From: Gammaproteobacteria bacterium
GTDB lineage: Bacteria; Pseudomonadota; Gammaproteobacteria; Arenicellales; CAJQKF01
Length of the DNA: 34,602 bases
Assembly (NCBI GenBank): GCA_030429665.1
Contig: JAUIEZ010000044.1
Coordinates: 1-34,602, forward strand
Direction of reading: 5' to 3'
Positions 16,416-27,378 of this stretch are shown in pieces. Both the position numbers and the translations under genes were made by a program. Within the stretch, counting starts at the first letter, position 1. Every line of letters begins with the position of its first letter. The notes under the pieces were generated by a model. The model saw only the letters and a list, made by a program, of their open reading frames with translations, did not search any database and had not been told where the DNA came from.

Positions 16416-16429
16416 TGTCGACATCGACA
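16416..16429. promoter_or_regulatory. Palindromic candidate operator upstream of dctP
   Basis: TGTCGA-CA-TCGACA is a perfect 6-bp inverted repeat with a 2-bp spacer. It lies in the 89-bp gap between the TIM-AAA-Fis regulator and dctP, 26 bases before the dctP start. No GG-N10-GC sigma54 promoter is visible in the gap, which fits the degenerate AAA domain of the regulator. It may be the Fis-domain binding site. Confidence 0.4.
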
Positions 16430-16455
16430 ACGAGCAATAAAGAGGAGCGACGATC

Positions 16456-17424
16456 ATGACGAGACGAATCATCGCGGCCGCCGCCGCGGCCCTGGCTTTC
16501 TCGGCAACGGCCCACGCGGAGAAGTGGGATATGCCCCTCGCCTACTCGGCCATTAACTACCACTCCGAGAATGCCGCGCGCTTCGCCGACGCGGTAACCG
16601 CCGCCACCGGAGGCGAGCTGGAGATCGTGACGCATCCGGGCGGATCGCTGTACAAGGGCGACGAGATCTTTCGCGCGGTTCGCACCGGCCAGGCGCCAAT
16701 CGGCGAGCGCCTGATCTCGGCACTGGGCAACGAGGATCCGATATTCGAGATCGACGCGCTGCCGTTCCTGGCCACCAGCTTCGAGGACGCCATGAAGCTG
16801 TACGAGGCATCGCGCCCGGCCATCGAAAAATCGCTGGAAGAGAAGGACATGATGCTGCTGTACGCGGTGCCATGGCCGCCCCAGGGCTTGTACGCGACCA
16901 AGGCGATCGGCGGCGCGGCGGACATGGCGGGGGTAAAGTTTCGCGCCTACAACGCCGCCACGTCGCGTCTCGCCGAGTTGATGGGCGCGGTGCCCACGAA
17001 GATCGAGGCGGCCGAACTCAGCCAGGCCTTCGCCACCGGCGTCGCCGAGAGCATGATCTCCTCGGGCGCCACCGGTTACGACCAGAAGATGTGGGAACAC
17101 GTGGCATATTGGTACGACGTGCAGGCATGGCTGCCGAAGAACATGGTGATCGTCAACAAGGCCTCGTTCGACGCCCTCGACGAGGCGACGCAAGGAATCG
17201 TGCGCGGCGCCGCCGCCATGGCCGAGCAGGCGGGTTGGGCCAAGGCCCAGGAACTGGCCGACTGGTACAAGGAACAGCTCGCCGCCAACGGCATGTCCGT
17301 CGAGCCACCGAGCGACACGCTGCGCGCCGACTTCATGAAGATCGGGCAAACCATGGCGGGCGAGTGGGCCGAGAAGGCCGGCGAGTCCGGCCAGGCCGTC
17401 ATCGACGCCTACAAGTCAATGTAG
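16456..17424 (+). CDS. dctP: TRAP transporter substrate-binding protein DctP
   Basis: A 322-residue TRAP periplasmic binding protein. The Sec signal peptide spans residues 1-21 with likely cleavage AHA/E. Typical DctP features are GGELEIVTHPGGSLYKGDEI early on, an Arg in KFRAYN (the usual carboxylate-binding position) and the long C-terminal helix set ending GESGQAVIDAYKSM. The ATG has AGAGGAG about ten bases upstream. It is divergent from the TIM-AAA-Fis regulator and followed by dctQ and dctM. DctP proteins generally bind organic acids; the ligand here is not known, but the neighbouring TIM-barrel regulator suggests one related to the Tm-1/TIM pathway. Confidence 0.93.
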   Translation: MTRRIIAAAAAALAFSATAHAEKWDMPLAYSAINYHSENAARFADAVTAATGGELEIVTHPGGSLYKGDEIFRAVRTGQAPIGERLISALGNEDPIFEIDALPFLATSFEDAMKLYEASRPAIEKSLEEKDMMLLYAVPWPPQGLYATKAIGGAADMAGVKFRAYNAATSRLAELMGAVPTKIEAAELSQAFATGVAESMISSGATGYDQKMWEHVAYWYDVQAWLPKNMVIVNKASFDALDEATQGIVRGAAAMAEQAGWAKAQELADWYKEQLAANGMSVEPPSDTLRADFMKIGQTMAGEWAEKAGESGQAVIDAYKSM

Positions 17425-17433
17425 CGACGCCGT

Positions 17434-17459
17434 CCGGGCGTCCCTGCGGGGCGCCCCGG
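17434..17459 (+). other. GC-rich hairpin between dctP and dctQ
   Basis: CCGGGCG (17434-17440) can pair with CGCCCCGG (17452-17459) with one bulged C. No U-run follows, so it is more likely an mRNA-stabilising or partial-attenuation hairpin, as often found after binding-protein genes, than a full terminator. Confidence 0.45.
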
Positions 17460-17469
17460 GCCTAAAGCA

Positions 17470-17976
17470 TTGAATCGATTCTTCCGGCGCGTCGACGCCG
17501 CGCTCAACACCCTGTACCGGCTTTGCGGGTACATAGCCGCCCTGTGCATGGTGGCGATCGCGGTACTGGTGACGTTGAGCATCGTCACCCGGCTCACGGC
17601 ACTGTACGTCCCGGGCCTGACCGAATACTCGGGATACGCCATGGCCGCGGGCAGCTTCTTCGCCCTCGCCTATACCTTCGTCGAAGGCGGGCACATCCGC
17701 GTCGAACTGTTGCTCGGTCGGCTGCCGCCTTCGCTCCGACGCGCGGCGGAGATCTGGTGCCTTGCGGTGGCGGTTGCCGTGTCGATATTCCTGGCGTGGT
17801 ACATGGCGCGATTGACGTGGTTCTCGTGGAAGTTCGGCGAGTACAGCGAGGGCGCCGACGCCATCTTGCTCTACAAGCCCCAGTTGGCCGCCATGGCCGG
17901 CGCCGTGGTGCTGGCAATCGCCGTGATCCACGAGTTCGTCAAGTGCCTCGCGCGTCCCGGGTACCAGCCGCGATGA
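17470..17976 (+). CDS. dctQ: TRAP transporter small permease DctQ
   Basis: A 168-residue inner-membrane protein with four hydrophobic spans (about residues 17-37, 52-70, 93-112 and 135-155), the normal DctQ layout. Family features are EYSGYAMAAGSFFALAYTF and GGHIRVELLLGRLP between spans two and three. The start appears to be TTG at 17470; no ATG or GTG gives a complete first span, and the Shine-Dalgarno is weak. The stop overlaps the dctM ATG by 4 bp, so the two permease subunits are translationally coupled. Confidence 0.88.
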   Translation: MNRFFRRVDAALNTLYRLCGYIAALCMVAIAVLVTLSIVTRLTALYVPGLTEYSGYAMAAGSFFALAYTFVEGGHIRVELLLGRLPPSLRRAAEIWCLAVAVAVSIFLAWYMARLTWFSWKFGEYSEGADAILLYKPQLAAMAGAVVLAIAVIHEFVKCLARPGYQPR

Positions 17977-19271
17977 ACGAGCTCGGGTTAACCATCGTGT
18001 TTCTCGCCGTGCTGTTCGTGCTGCTCGGGAGCGGCGTCTGGGTGGCGATCAGCCTCATCGCCGTCGCCACGGTGGGCATGATGCTGTTCACCAGCCGGCC
18101 GGTCGGCGACGCCATGGCCACCACCATCTGGGGCGCGGCGTCGAGCTGGACGCTGACCGCGCTGCCCCTGTTCATCTGGATGGGGGAGATACTGTTTCGA
18201 ACCCGCTTGTCGGAAAGCCTGTTCAAGGGTCTCACGCCGCTGCTGCATCGGCTGCCGGGCGGGCTGCTGCATGTCAACATCGGCGGCTGCACGCTTTTTG
18301 CCGCCATTTCCGGCTCTTCCGCCGCCACCGTGGCTACCGTGGGCAAGATGTCGATACCCGAACTGCGCCGGCGCGGCTACCCCGAGCGCATGATCATCGG
18401 CACCCTGGCCGGGGCGGGCACCCTGGGCCTTCTCATACCGCCGTCGATCACACTGATCATCTACGGCGTGGCGGTCAACGAGTCGATCGCCCAGTTGTTC
18501 ATCGCCGGCATCCTGCCGGGGCTGATGCTGGCGGCACTGTTCATGGGATACGTCGTGCTCTGGTCGATCGCGCGGCGCAAGCAGGCCGAGCGACCCCTCT
18601 CGACCGATCCCGGCCGCTGGCGCGACGTACTCGGGCTGATCCCGGTAGTCGCGTTGATTGTCGCGGTCATGAGCTCGATCTACACCGGCATTGCCACCGC
18701 CACCGAGGCGGCCGTGCTGGGCGTGATCGGGGCCTTGATCCTCTCCGCGCTGCAAGGATCGTTGACCCGGCAAAGTTTCGTCGACGCGCTGCTCGGCGCG
18801 ACGAAGACGTCGGCGATGATCGCCTTCATCCTCGCCGGCTCGACATTTCTCTCCCTGGCCATGGGATTCACCGGACTGCCGCGCACCCTGGCAACGTGGA
18901 TCAGCGAGCTGGGATTGACGCCCTGGATGCTGATCCTTGCCCTGACCGTGTTCTACGTCATCCTCGGCTGCTTCCTCGACGGCATCTCGTCGGTGGTGCT
19001 GACCATGGCGGTCATCGAGCCACTGGTGCGACAGGCGGGATTCGACATGATCTGGTTCGGCATCTTCCTGATGGTCGTGGTCGAGATGGCGCAGATCACG
19101 CCGCCGGTGGGTTTCAACCTGTTCGTGCTGCAGGGCATGGCGGGCAAGGACATGGCATTCATCGCGCGCGCGGCAGCGCCGATGTTCGCCATCATGGTAC
19201 TCGCGGTAGTCATCCTGTCGTTGTTTCCGTCAATCGCCACCTATCTGCCCGATGCCATGGCGGGTCGATGA
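17973..19271 (+). CDS. dctM: TRAP transporter large permease DctM
   Basis: A 432-residue DctM protein with about twelve spans and the family signatures: SGSSAATVATVGKMSIPEL early, GAGTLGLLIPPSITLIIYG, then ATEAAVLGVIGALIL and the C-terminal QITPPVGFNLFVLQGM. The ATG at 17973 overlaps the dctQ stop as ATGA. Together with DctP and DctQ it forms a sodium-driven secondary importer. The gene ends 34 bp before a convergent hydrolase gene. Confidence 0.94.
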   Translation: MNELGLTIVFLAVLFVLLGSGVWVAISLIAVATVGMMLFTSRPVGDAMATTIWGAASSWTLTALPLFIWMGEILFRTRLSESLFKGLTPLLHRLPGGLLHVNIGGCTLFAAISGSSAATVATVGKMSIPELRRRGYPERMIIGTLAGAGTLGLLIPPSITLIIYGVAVNESIAQLFIAGILPGLMLAALFMGYVVLWSIARRKQAERPLSTDPGRWRDVLGLIPVVALIVAVMSSIYTGIATATEAAVLGVIGALILSALQGSLTRQSFVDALLGATKTSAMIAFILAGSTFLSLAMGFTGLPRTLATWISELGLTPWMLILALTVFYVILGCFLDGISSVVLTMAVIEPLVRQAGFDMIWFGIFLMVVVEMAQITPPVGFNLFVLQGMAGKDMAFIARAAAPMFAIMVLAVVILSLFPSIATYLPDAMAGR

Positions 19272-19277
19272 ACGTGG

Positions 19278-19294
19278 GCGCGCAGGTCGCGCGC
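19278..19294. terminator. Possible bidirectional hairpin between dctM and the convergent hydrolase
   Basis: GCGCGC (19278-19283), five bases, GCGCGC (19289-19294) form a perfect GC stem in the 34-bp gap between convergent genes. No U-run follows on either strand, so it is at best a weak or factor-assisted terminator. Confidence 0.35.
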
Positions 19295-19305
19295 GGGCCG
19301 GGCCG

Positions 19306-20082
19306 CTACCTGGGAAACACTTCGTCCAGCCAGGTGGATACGACGTCGCCGAGTTCGGCATTCTTACCTTTGAAATAGTGGTCGGCACCGTCGACGAACA
19401 CCTGGGCCGAAGACGCGTGCGTGGCTTTCACGGCATCGAGCCGCTGCGCGGCCAGGCCAAGAACGCGCTCGTACTCGGCACTGCCGAGAGCATCGAGAAA
19501 CGGCACTTCGACTTGCCCGATCGGAAACGGTGCCACAGGGTCCTGGCCCCAGTCGGTGGCGCCCAGGCCCGCGGTAACCAGCGCGTCGATGCCCGAGACG
19601 CCCTGCCCCGCGATTCGATGCATGATCATGTGCGCGCCGCAGCTGTGGGCAAGCACCACGACCGGCCCGTCGGCTCGCTCGCGGGCGAAGGCGATGCCGG
19701 CGTCGATTCGCCGGTCGGCGTCCGGAAACGTGGGCACGTAGTCGTAGTATTTCGCGTCCACGTCGAGCACGGGCATCTGCAGCGAAAGGGTATTCCATCT
19801 GTCCTCCGCAAGCCGCACGCGTAGCGGTCCGACGACGTCCTGCCAATCGGCGTGGAAGCCGCGGCCGTGCAACAGGACCACCGTTCCGCGAGGTGAATCC
19901 GTCTCGATCCACGCCGCGAGGAAGTCGCGCTCGCCATCGCTGATGCCGACGACTTCGCCGTCGAACAGGTTCATCGACATCTCCTCGCCGAGGCGCTGCT
20001 CGCGCTCGAGATCCGATTCCGCCGCCACCGCGTTGCATGCGCCGAGCGCGACGAACAGCGATACCAGGGTCAGTCGTTTCAT
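19306..20082 (-). CDS. Exported alpha/beta hydrolase (DUF3530-like), probable lipoprotein
   Basis: A 258-residue alpha/beta-fold protein with an export signal. The N-terminus has a lipobox-like LGAC with Cys16, so lipid anchoring is likely, although AVAA/ES could serve signal peptidase I. Motifs are VVLLHGRGFHADW for the oxyanion region, the nucleophile elbow LAHSCGAHM with an unusual A-H-S-C-G instead of G-x-S-x-G, and a terminal GADHYF that would supply the catalytic His. Overall it resembles the DUF3530 group. It stands alone, convergent with dctM and 40 bp before the end of maeB's coding region on the same strand. Substrate unknown. Confidence 0.82.
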   Translation of the reverse strand: MKRLTLVSLFVALGACNAVAAESDLEREQRLGEEMSMNLFDGEVVGISDGERDFLAAWIETDSPRGTVVLLHGRGFHADWQDVVGPLRVRLAEDRWNTLSLQMPVLDVDAKYYDYVPTFPDADRRIDAGIAFARERADGPVVVLAHSCGAHMIMHRIAGQGVSGIDALVTAGLGATDWGQDPVAPFPIGQVEVPFLDALGSAEYERVLGLAAQRLDAVKATHASSAQVFVDGADHYFKGKNAELGDVVSTWLDEVFPR

Positions 20083-20122
20083 TGCAATCGTCCCATGGTG
20101 CCCATGACGGGCGCGGCCAGGA

Positions 20123-22378
<2,256 letters not shown>

Positions 22379-22436
22379 CGGGCCTGTCCGGTCTGCGTCT
22401 TGGCGTCGTCATTGATCGTAAATTGAGAGTCCTTTC

Positions 22437-22488
22437 CCACGGCAAGTATCACCGTGGCGGCGGCAAGCTGCAACCGCGCTTGCCGCCG
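22437..22488 (-). terminator. Two adjacent hairpins after the epimerase gene
   Basis: Reading leftward from the mce stop, an 11-bp stem (CGGCGGCAAGC, 22458-22468, with 22478-22488, 9-base loop) is followed without gap by a 6-bp stem (CCACGG, 22437-22442, with 22452-22457, 9-base loop). No U-run follows. The position between mce and maeB suits a terminator or an RNA-processing and stability element. Confidence 0.5.
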
Positions 22489-22492
22489 GCAT

Positions 22493-22897
22493 CTACGCTT
22501 GCTCGATCTCGATCAGGCAACCGTGAAAGTCCCTGGGATGCAGGAACAATACCGGCTTGCCGTGAGCGCCGATACGCGGTTCACCACCGCCCAGCACCCT
22601 GGCGCCGTCGGCCACCAGCGTGTCGCGCGCCGCTTGAATGTCGTCGACCTCGAAACACATGTGGTGGATGCCGCCGCCGGTGTTTCGCGCCAGGAATGCG
22701 GCGATGGGCGAATCCTCGCCGAGCGGGTGCAGCAGTTCCAGCCGCGTGTTGGGCAGGTCGACGAACACCGTGGTGACGCCGTGCTCGGGAAGATCGACCG
22801 GATCGGACACCCTGGCGCCCAGGGTATCGCGGTAGGTGGCGCTCGCGGCCTCGAGATCGGGAACCGCGATGGCGACATGGTTGAGCTTGCCGATCAT
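22493..22897 (-). CDS. mce: Methylmalonyl-CoA epimerase
   Basis: A 134-residue VOC-fold enzyme that interconverts the two methylmalonyl-CoA epimers. The N-terminus [15 protein letters not shown] supplies the first metal His, [13 protein letters not shown] the second, [16 protein letters not shown] lies between, and the closing [14 protein letters not shown] carries the last metal Glu. Length is standard for the family. The ATG overlaps the meaB stop by 4 bp (ATGA). With meaB and the biotin carboxylase upstream, it places the operon in the propionyl-CoA to succinyl-CoA route. The mutase itself is not in the window. Confidence 0.94.
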   Translation of the reverse strand: MIGKLNHVAIAVPDLEAASATYRDTLGARVSDPVDLPEHGVTTVFVDLPNTRLELLHPLGEDSPIAAFLARNTGGGIHHMCFEVDDIQAARDTLVADGARVLGGGEPRIGAHGKPVLFLHPRDFHGCLIEIEQA

Positions 22898-23916
22898 GAT
22901 GACGTGCTCCGTGACTTGATGAGAGTTTCGACCAGCCGGCGGGCGGCCCCGGCGGCAGTGGCGCGACGCGCCAGCACGTCGGCTTCGGCCCGCTGCATGG
23001 CCTCGCGCAGGCGTGCGTCGCGGCGCAGAACATCCACCAACCCCTGGTTCAGTTCCTCGCGAAACCAGTGTACCTGCTGTTCGGCGCGCCGGGCCTGGAA
23101 ATGACCGGCGTCGCGGCTCATGGTCACGAAGTCCCCGATTCGCGTCCACGCGGCGTCAATGCCGTCGCCGTCGCGCGCGGAGCACGCCAGCACGGGAACG
23201 TCCCACTCGCGGTAGCGGCGCGGCAGCAGCCGCATGGCGTTGCCGTATTCCGCCACGGCACGACCCGCCGCGCTCTTCAGCTCGCCGTCGGCCTTGTTCA
23301 CGATCGCAATGTCCGCCAACTCCATGATGCCTCGCTTGATGCCCTGCAGTTCGTCGCCGCCACCGGGCATCAGCATGAGCAGGAACAGGTCGGTCATCGA
23401 CGCCACCACGGTTTCTGACTGTCCGACGCCCACGGTCTCCACCACCACCACGTCGAACCCGGCCGCCTCGAGGACGGCGATGGATTCGCGCGTGCGTCGC
23501 GCCACGCCGCCCAGCGTGCCGGCCGACGGAGACGGACGGATATAAGCGTTGGGACTGCGCGCGAGGTGCTCCATGCGCGTCTTGTCGCCGAGGATGGAAC
23601 CGCCCGATAGCGCCGAACTCGGATCGATCGACAGCACGGCGATCCGGTGCCCCTGGTCGACGGCTACCGCGCCCAGCGCCTCGATGAAGGTCGACTTGCC
23701 CACGCCGGGCACGCCGGTAATGCCGATACGGATCGATTCGCCCTTGCCACGGAGCAACTCGACCAACATGGCCTCGGCGCGTTCCCGATGGTCGTCTCGC
23801 GTGGATTCCACCAAGGTGATCGCGCGGGCGATCGCACGGCGATCCCCGCGTCTCACCGCGTCGACCAGGGCGCCGTCGGCGACCGCGGCTCGCGTGGACC
23901 GCTGGTTGGCGGCCAT
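22894..23916 (-). CDS. meaB: Methylmalonyl-CoA mutase-associated GTPase MeaB
   Basis: A 340-residue G3E-family GTPase that guards and loads the adenosylcobalamin cofactor of methylmalonyl-CoA mutase. Visible motifs are Walker [10 protein letters not shown] (68-76), [20 protein letters not shown] of the switch region, [12 protein letters not shown] for Walker B, and NKAD for guanine specificity. The ATG at 23916 shares one base with the upstream stop; a GTG one codon earlier is an alternative. Older databases call this family ArgK (arginine transport kinase), which is a misnomer. Its presence implies a cobalamin-dependent mutase elsewhere in the genome. Confidence 0.95.
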   Translation of the reverse strand: MAANQRSTRAAVADGALVDAVRRGDRRAIARAITLVESTRDDHRERAEAMLVELLRGKGESIRIGITGVPGVGKSTFIEALGAVAVDQGHRIAVLSIDPSSALSGGSILGDKTRMEHLARSPNAYIRPSPSAGTLGGVARRTRESIAVLEAAGFDVVVVETVGVGQSETVVASMTDLFLLMLMPGGGDELQGIKRGIMELADIAIVNKADGELKSAAGRAVAEYGNAMRLLPRRYREWDVPVLACSARDGDGIDAAWTRIGDFVTMSRDAGHFQARRAEQQVHWFREELNQGLVDVLRRDARLREAMQRAEADVLARRATAAGAARRLVETLIKSRSTSS

Positions 23917-25904
23917 CACGACTCGAATTCGACGATCGCCTGGTCTCGCTCCACCGTGCTTCCGGGCTGCGCGTGAATCCGGCCGACGACACTGTCACGC
24001 TCGGCGCGAAGCGTGTTTTCCATCTTCATCGCCTCGATGACGGCGATCTGCTCGCCGGCCTTGACCTCCTGCCCCTCGCTGACCAGGAGCGAGACCAACA
24101 GGCCCGGCATGGGCGAAAGCAGGTAGCGCGACATGTCCAGGGCCGGTTTTTCCGGCATGAGGCGACGATAGACGGCGGCCGCCGGCGTATATACCGACAG
24201 CGTCACGTCGTATCCGCCCTGCAGGACCGTGTAGTGACTGCCCTCGCGGGATACCTGAAAGGTATACGACGTACCGTTGATGCACACGTTCATCAGCGAC
24301 CAGCCGAACCGCCAGTCCGTTTCGACCTGGAGTTCGACGCCGTCGATATCGAGCATCACGCGCCCGTCCTGTTCACCGATCGTGACCTCGTAATCGCCCG
24401 CCGGGGTCATCGCCACCCATTGATCGCCGACGACCTGCTCGTGGCCCGACATCACGCCCTCGGTGAGCGCGGCCCGCCGGCAATAGCGATCGTGCATGAG
24501 GGTCGCCACGGCGACGAAGCGTCGCATGTCACCGGCATCGGGCAGCTGACGATGAAACCCGTCGGGATATTCTTCATCGATGAAACCGGTAGTCAGTCGC
24601 CCCTCGACGAACCGGGGATGATTCAGCAACGCGGCGAGGAACGGCATGTTGGTCTGCACGCCTCGAACGTAGAACGCGTCCAGCGCATCGTTCATTCTCG
24701 CAATGGCGGCGGCGCGATCGATGCCCCAGGTCACCAGCTTGGCGATCATGGGATCGTAGTACATCGTGATCTCACTGCCCTCTTCCACGCCGCTGTCTAC
24801 GCGAACGTGGTCATCGCCTCGCGGCTCGACGAAGCCCCCGAGACGGCCGATGGAAGGCAGGAAGCCGCGGTACGGATCCTCGGCGTAAACTCGCGCCTCG
24901 ATGGACCAACCGTCGCGCGCGACGTCCGCCTGGCCGATCGGCAGCGCCTCGCCGTCGGCGACGCGGATCATCAACTCGACCAGGTCGAGTCCGGTGATGA
25001 ACTCGGTCACCGGATGTTCGACCTGCAGCCGGGTGTTCATTTCCAGGAAATAGAAATTCCTCTGCGCGTCGACGATAAACTCCACCGTACCGGCCGAGTG
25101 ATAGCCCACCGCGCGCGCGAGGGCCACCGCCTGCTCCCCCATGGCCGCGCGAGTGGCCTCGTCGATGAAGGGAGATGGCGCCTCCTCGATTACCTTCTGG
25201 TGGCGCCGCTGTATGGAACATTCGCGCTCGTTGAGGTAAACGCAGTTGCCGTGCTTGTCGGCAATGAGCTGAATCTCGATGTGGCGGGGCTGCTCGACGA
25301 ATTTTTCCACGAACACGGTGTCGTCACCGAAGCTCGCCATGGCCTCGCTGCGGGCACGCTCGAATCCGTCGCGACACGACTCGTCGTCGCCGGCAATGCG
25401 CATGCCCTTGCCGCCTCCGCCCTTGCTGGCCTTGAGCATGACCGGGTAGCCGATCTCGCGGGCCAGTTCGACGGCATGGTCGGCATTCTCGATAACACCG
25501 TCGAAGCCGGGGATGGTGTTGACGCCGGCCGCCTTGGCGAGACGCTTGGATTCGATCTTGTCGCCCATGGCCGAAATGGCCTCCGCGGACGGGCCGATGA
25601 AGGTAACGCCCCGGGCCGACAGGGCCTCGACGAACCGACCGTTCTCGGAGAGAAAACCGTAGCCGGGAAACACCGCGTCCGCGCCGGTGTGTTCGCAGGC
25701 GGCAAGGATTCGCTCGATGGAGAGGTAGCTTTCCGAGGGCGCGGGGCCGCCCAGCAGGTATGATTCGTCGGCCATGGCCACGTGCACCGCGTCGCGGTCC
25801 GCCTCGGAGAATACGGCGACCGTGGGTATTCCCATCGAGCGCGCGGTGCGAATGGCGCGGCAGGCGATTTCGCCGCGGTTGGCGATCAGGATCTTGGATG
25901 GCAT
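23916..25904 (-). CDS. pccA: Acyl-CoA (probably propionyl-CoA) carboxylase alpha subunit, biotin-containing
   Basis: A 662-residue protein combining biotin carboxylase (residues 1-450: [13 protein letters not shown], the ATP-grasp Gly-rich [12 protein letters not shown], and [14 protein letters not shown]), a BT-type connecting domain, and a C-terminal biotinyl domain with EAMKMENTL, biotinylated on Lys627. It carboxylates biotin with bicarbonate and ATP; a beta subunit then transfers CO2 to acyl-CoA. Length and the MeaB and epimerase neighbours favour propionyl-CoA as substrate, but acetyl- or methylcrotonyl-CoA carboxylases are similar. No carboxyltransferase beta gene is in the window. ATG at 25904 fits the conserved N-terminus. 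Confidence 0.92.
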   Translation of the reverse strand: MPSKILIANRGEIACRAIRTARSMGIPTVAVFSEADRDAVHVAMADESYLLGGPAPSESYLSIERILAACEHTGADAVFPGYGFLSENGRFVEALSARGVTFIGPSAEAISAMGDKIESKRLAKAAGVNTIPGFDGVIENADHAVELAREIGYPVMLKASKGGGGKGMRIAGDDESCRDGFERARSEAMASFGDDTVFVEKFVEQPRHIEIQLIADKHGNCVYLNERECSIQRRHQKVIEEAPSPFIDEATRAAMGEQAVALARAVGYHSAGTVEFIVDAQRNFYFLEMNTRLQVEHPVTEFITGLDLVELMIRVADGEALPIGQADVARDGWSIEARVYAEDPYRGFLPSIGRLGGFVEPRGDDHVRVDSGVEEGSEITMYYDPMIAKLVTWGIDRAAAIARMNDALDAFYVRGVQTNMPFLAALLNHPRFVEGRLTTGFIDEEYPDGFHRQLPDAGDMRRFVAVATLMHDRYCRRAALTEGVMSGHEQVVGDQWVAMTPAGDYEVTIGEQDGRVMLDIDGVELQVETDWRFGWSLMNVCINGTSYTFQVSREGSHYTVLQGGYDVTLSVYTPAAAVYRRLMPEKPALDMSRYLLSPMPGLLVSLLVSEGQEVKAGEQIAVIEAMKMENTLRAERDSVVGRIHAQPGSTVERDQAIVEFES

Positions 25905-25958
25905 GGGCGGGTCGTCTTGGGCAATGTCGATCGAACGGAAGGCTGCTGTGGCCGGCGT

Positions 25959-25964
25959 ATTATA
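25959..25964 (-). promoter_or_regulatory. Candidate -10 element of the pccA-meaB-mce operon
   Basis: A perfect TATAAT on the minus strand, within GTATATAATACG, lies about 55 bases upstream of the pccA ATG. No good TTGACA is seen 16-18 bases further up, so an activator or weak -35 is implied. Confidence 0.5.
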
Positions 25965-26004
25965 TACCCGCCGAAACCCGGGAATCCTCGATCGGGCGGG
26001 GCGC

Positions 26005-26643
26005 TCACTGCCCGACGCTTTCAGCGTCGATGGCGTCCAGGGACATTTGAATATTGCGGCGCGCCCGCGCCTCGTAGAGGCCGTTGAACAGGTCGGAGAC
26101 GAAGATGCGATCGCGCGCCAGCAGCTTGCATAGGAATTCTCGTTGGCCGGCAAGGAATTCCGCTTCGGCAAGATGGGTGCTCTCCGAACGCACCAGGCGA
26201 CTGTCCACGACGAACTCGTCGTAGGGCAAACCAAAGCTGGACAGGTCGATATCCACCACGTAGGCGACGTCCAGCGTCACCGGCGGTTCGCGATGTTCGG
26301 TAGCTATGATCATCCGGTAGACGCGTTCGACGATGTCCCTGGGCAGGTCGCCGTCGGCCTGTTCCTTGAACCATTCGGCACTGTTGCGTTCGTTGTCCGG
26401 GTCGCCGATCCTGTAGATGACATCGTGAAACCAGATTGCCAGTTCGACGGCTACCCGATGCGGGTAGTCGTCCGGGATGAGGTCGACCTGTGTCAGGCAG
26501 TGACGGATATGATCCGCCGTGTGGTAGCGTCGATGCGTCTCGCCGTAGTGTTTCTCGATGGCGCGAAAAAGGCGCCGCGGCTTGTCTTGCCCCGACGAAG
26601 CACCGGCGGCCGCCCAAAGGGCGATGAATCGCTGTTCTTCCAT
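26005..26643 (-). CDS. HD-domain metal-dependent phosphohydrolase (COG4339-like)
   Basis: A 212-residue all-helical HD protein resembling the COG4339 'predicted metal-dependent HD superfamily phosphohydrolase'. Metal-site residues are in RRYHTADHI (His41, His45), the HD pair His73-Asp74 in WFHDVIY, ATEH (His117) and the closing VVDIDLSSFG (Asp131/Asp133). These proteins are thought to cleave phosphoester bonds of nucleotides, but physiological substrates are mostly unknown. It is 41 bp downstream of a cyclic-nucleotide-binding protein on the same strand, so a link to nucleotide signalling is possible but only inferred. Confidence 0.88.
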   Translation of the reverse strand: MEEQRFIALWAAAGASSGQDKPRRLFRAIEKHYGETHRRYHTADHIRHCLTQVDLIPDDYPHRVAVELAIWFHDVIYRIGDPDNERNSAEWFKEQADGDLPRDIVERVYRMIIATEHREPPVTLDVAYVVDIDLSSFGLPYDEFVVDSRLVRSESTHLAEAEFLAGQREFLCKLLARDRIFVSDLFNGLYEARARRNIQMSLDAIDAESVGQ

Positions 26644-26684
26644 ACCGAGCGTTTCGGTGCGGGTGGTGCCGGTCAGCCGATAAT

Positions 26685-27140
26685 TCAGGCGGCGACCTCG
26701 CTTTTCACTCGCTCCAGGGCGCGCGTGGAAAGCGCCAGCTTTTCGCTGAGCTGTTTCATGACGCTCAGCGCCACGGTGGAATTCTCGGTAATCAGCCTGA
26801 GAAATGCGTCGTTGGAAATGTTCAGCGTCTCCAGGTTTCCCTTGGCCCGCAACGTCGCCGAGCGGGGGGCGTTGCTCAGTACGGCCATCTCGCCGACCAG
26901 TTCGTCCTTGCCCTTGGTGAACAGCACCACTTCCTCCTCGTTGACGGTTCCCAGGATCTCGACCTCACCTTCGAGAATCACGAAAACGGTGTCGCTCGGA
27001 TCGCCGATGCGGCAAAGCAGGTCGCCGTCCTGCCACGACGCGGCCTCGCTGGTAAAGGCGAGCAGCTTGAGCTTCGCCGGATCCAGCTTGTTGAACATCG
27101 GAATTTGCTGAAGCCGTTCAGCTTCCTGGAATACGTCCAC
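26685..27140 (-). CDS. Stand-alone cyclic nucleotide-binding domain protein
   Basis: A 151-residue protein consisting of one CRP-type cyclic-nucleotide-binding beta-barrel (residues about 15-125) and a C-terminal helix. The phosphate-binding cassette reads GEMAVLSNAPRSATLRA with the Glu and Arg needed for cNMP contact, so binding looks competent. No HTH or output domain follows, so it must act through a partner protein. The start is GTG at 27140 with no clear Shine-Dalgarno. A 14-bp palindrome lies 11 bp upstream. The nearest downstream gene is the HD phosphohydrolase, a possible partner. Confidence 0.9.
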   Translation of the reverse strand: MDVFQEAERLQQIPMFNKLDPAKLKLLAFTSEAASWQDGDLLCRIGDPSDTVFVILEGEVEILGTVNEEEVVLFTKGKDELVGEMAVLSNAPRSATLRAKGNLETLNISNDAFLRLITENSTVALSVMKQLSEKLALSTRALERVKSEVAA

Positions 27141-27151
27141 GTTATGGAACC

Positions 27152-27165
27152 AATTCGATCGAATT
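27152..27165. promoter_or_regulatory. 14-bp palindrome upstream of the cNMP-binding gene
   Basis: AATTCGATCGAATT is a perfect palindrome 11 bp before the GTG start, flanked by CCA and a slipped CATTGG that nearly extends the symmetry. It is a candidate operator; no known factor is assigned. Confidence 0.4.
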
Positions 27166-27378
27166 CATTGGTTTGCGCTGAGATGCCGGCGGCCGTGTAC
27201 GTATGATAACGCTGCCGGGTTGGCCCGCGCCCCGAACCGGGTCAACTTCCTCCTTGCATCGCGCAACGACCCCGGGGTCCAAACTGTGTACACTTTTGAA
27301 CTATAAGGTCAGTGCTGCACCAAAAGCAACCGCCCGGCTTGTGTCAATTTTTGTAATTGCTTGATTATGAGTCGGGAA

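Noticed and set aside
22894..23916. ArgK-type arginine transport kinase
   Set aside because: The motifs and the epimerase and carboxylase neighbours fit the MeaB GTPase; ArgK is an old mislabel of this family.
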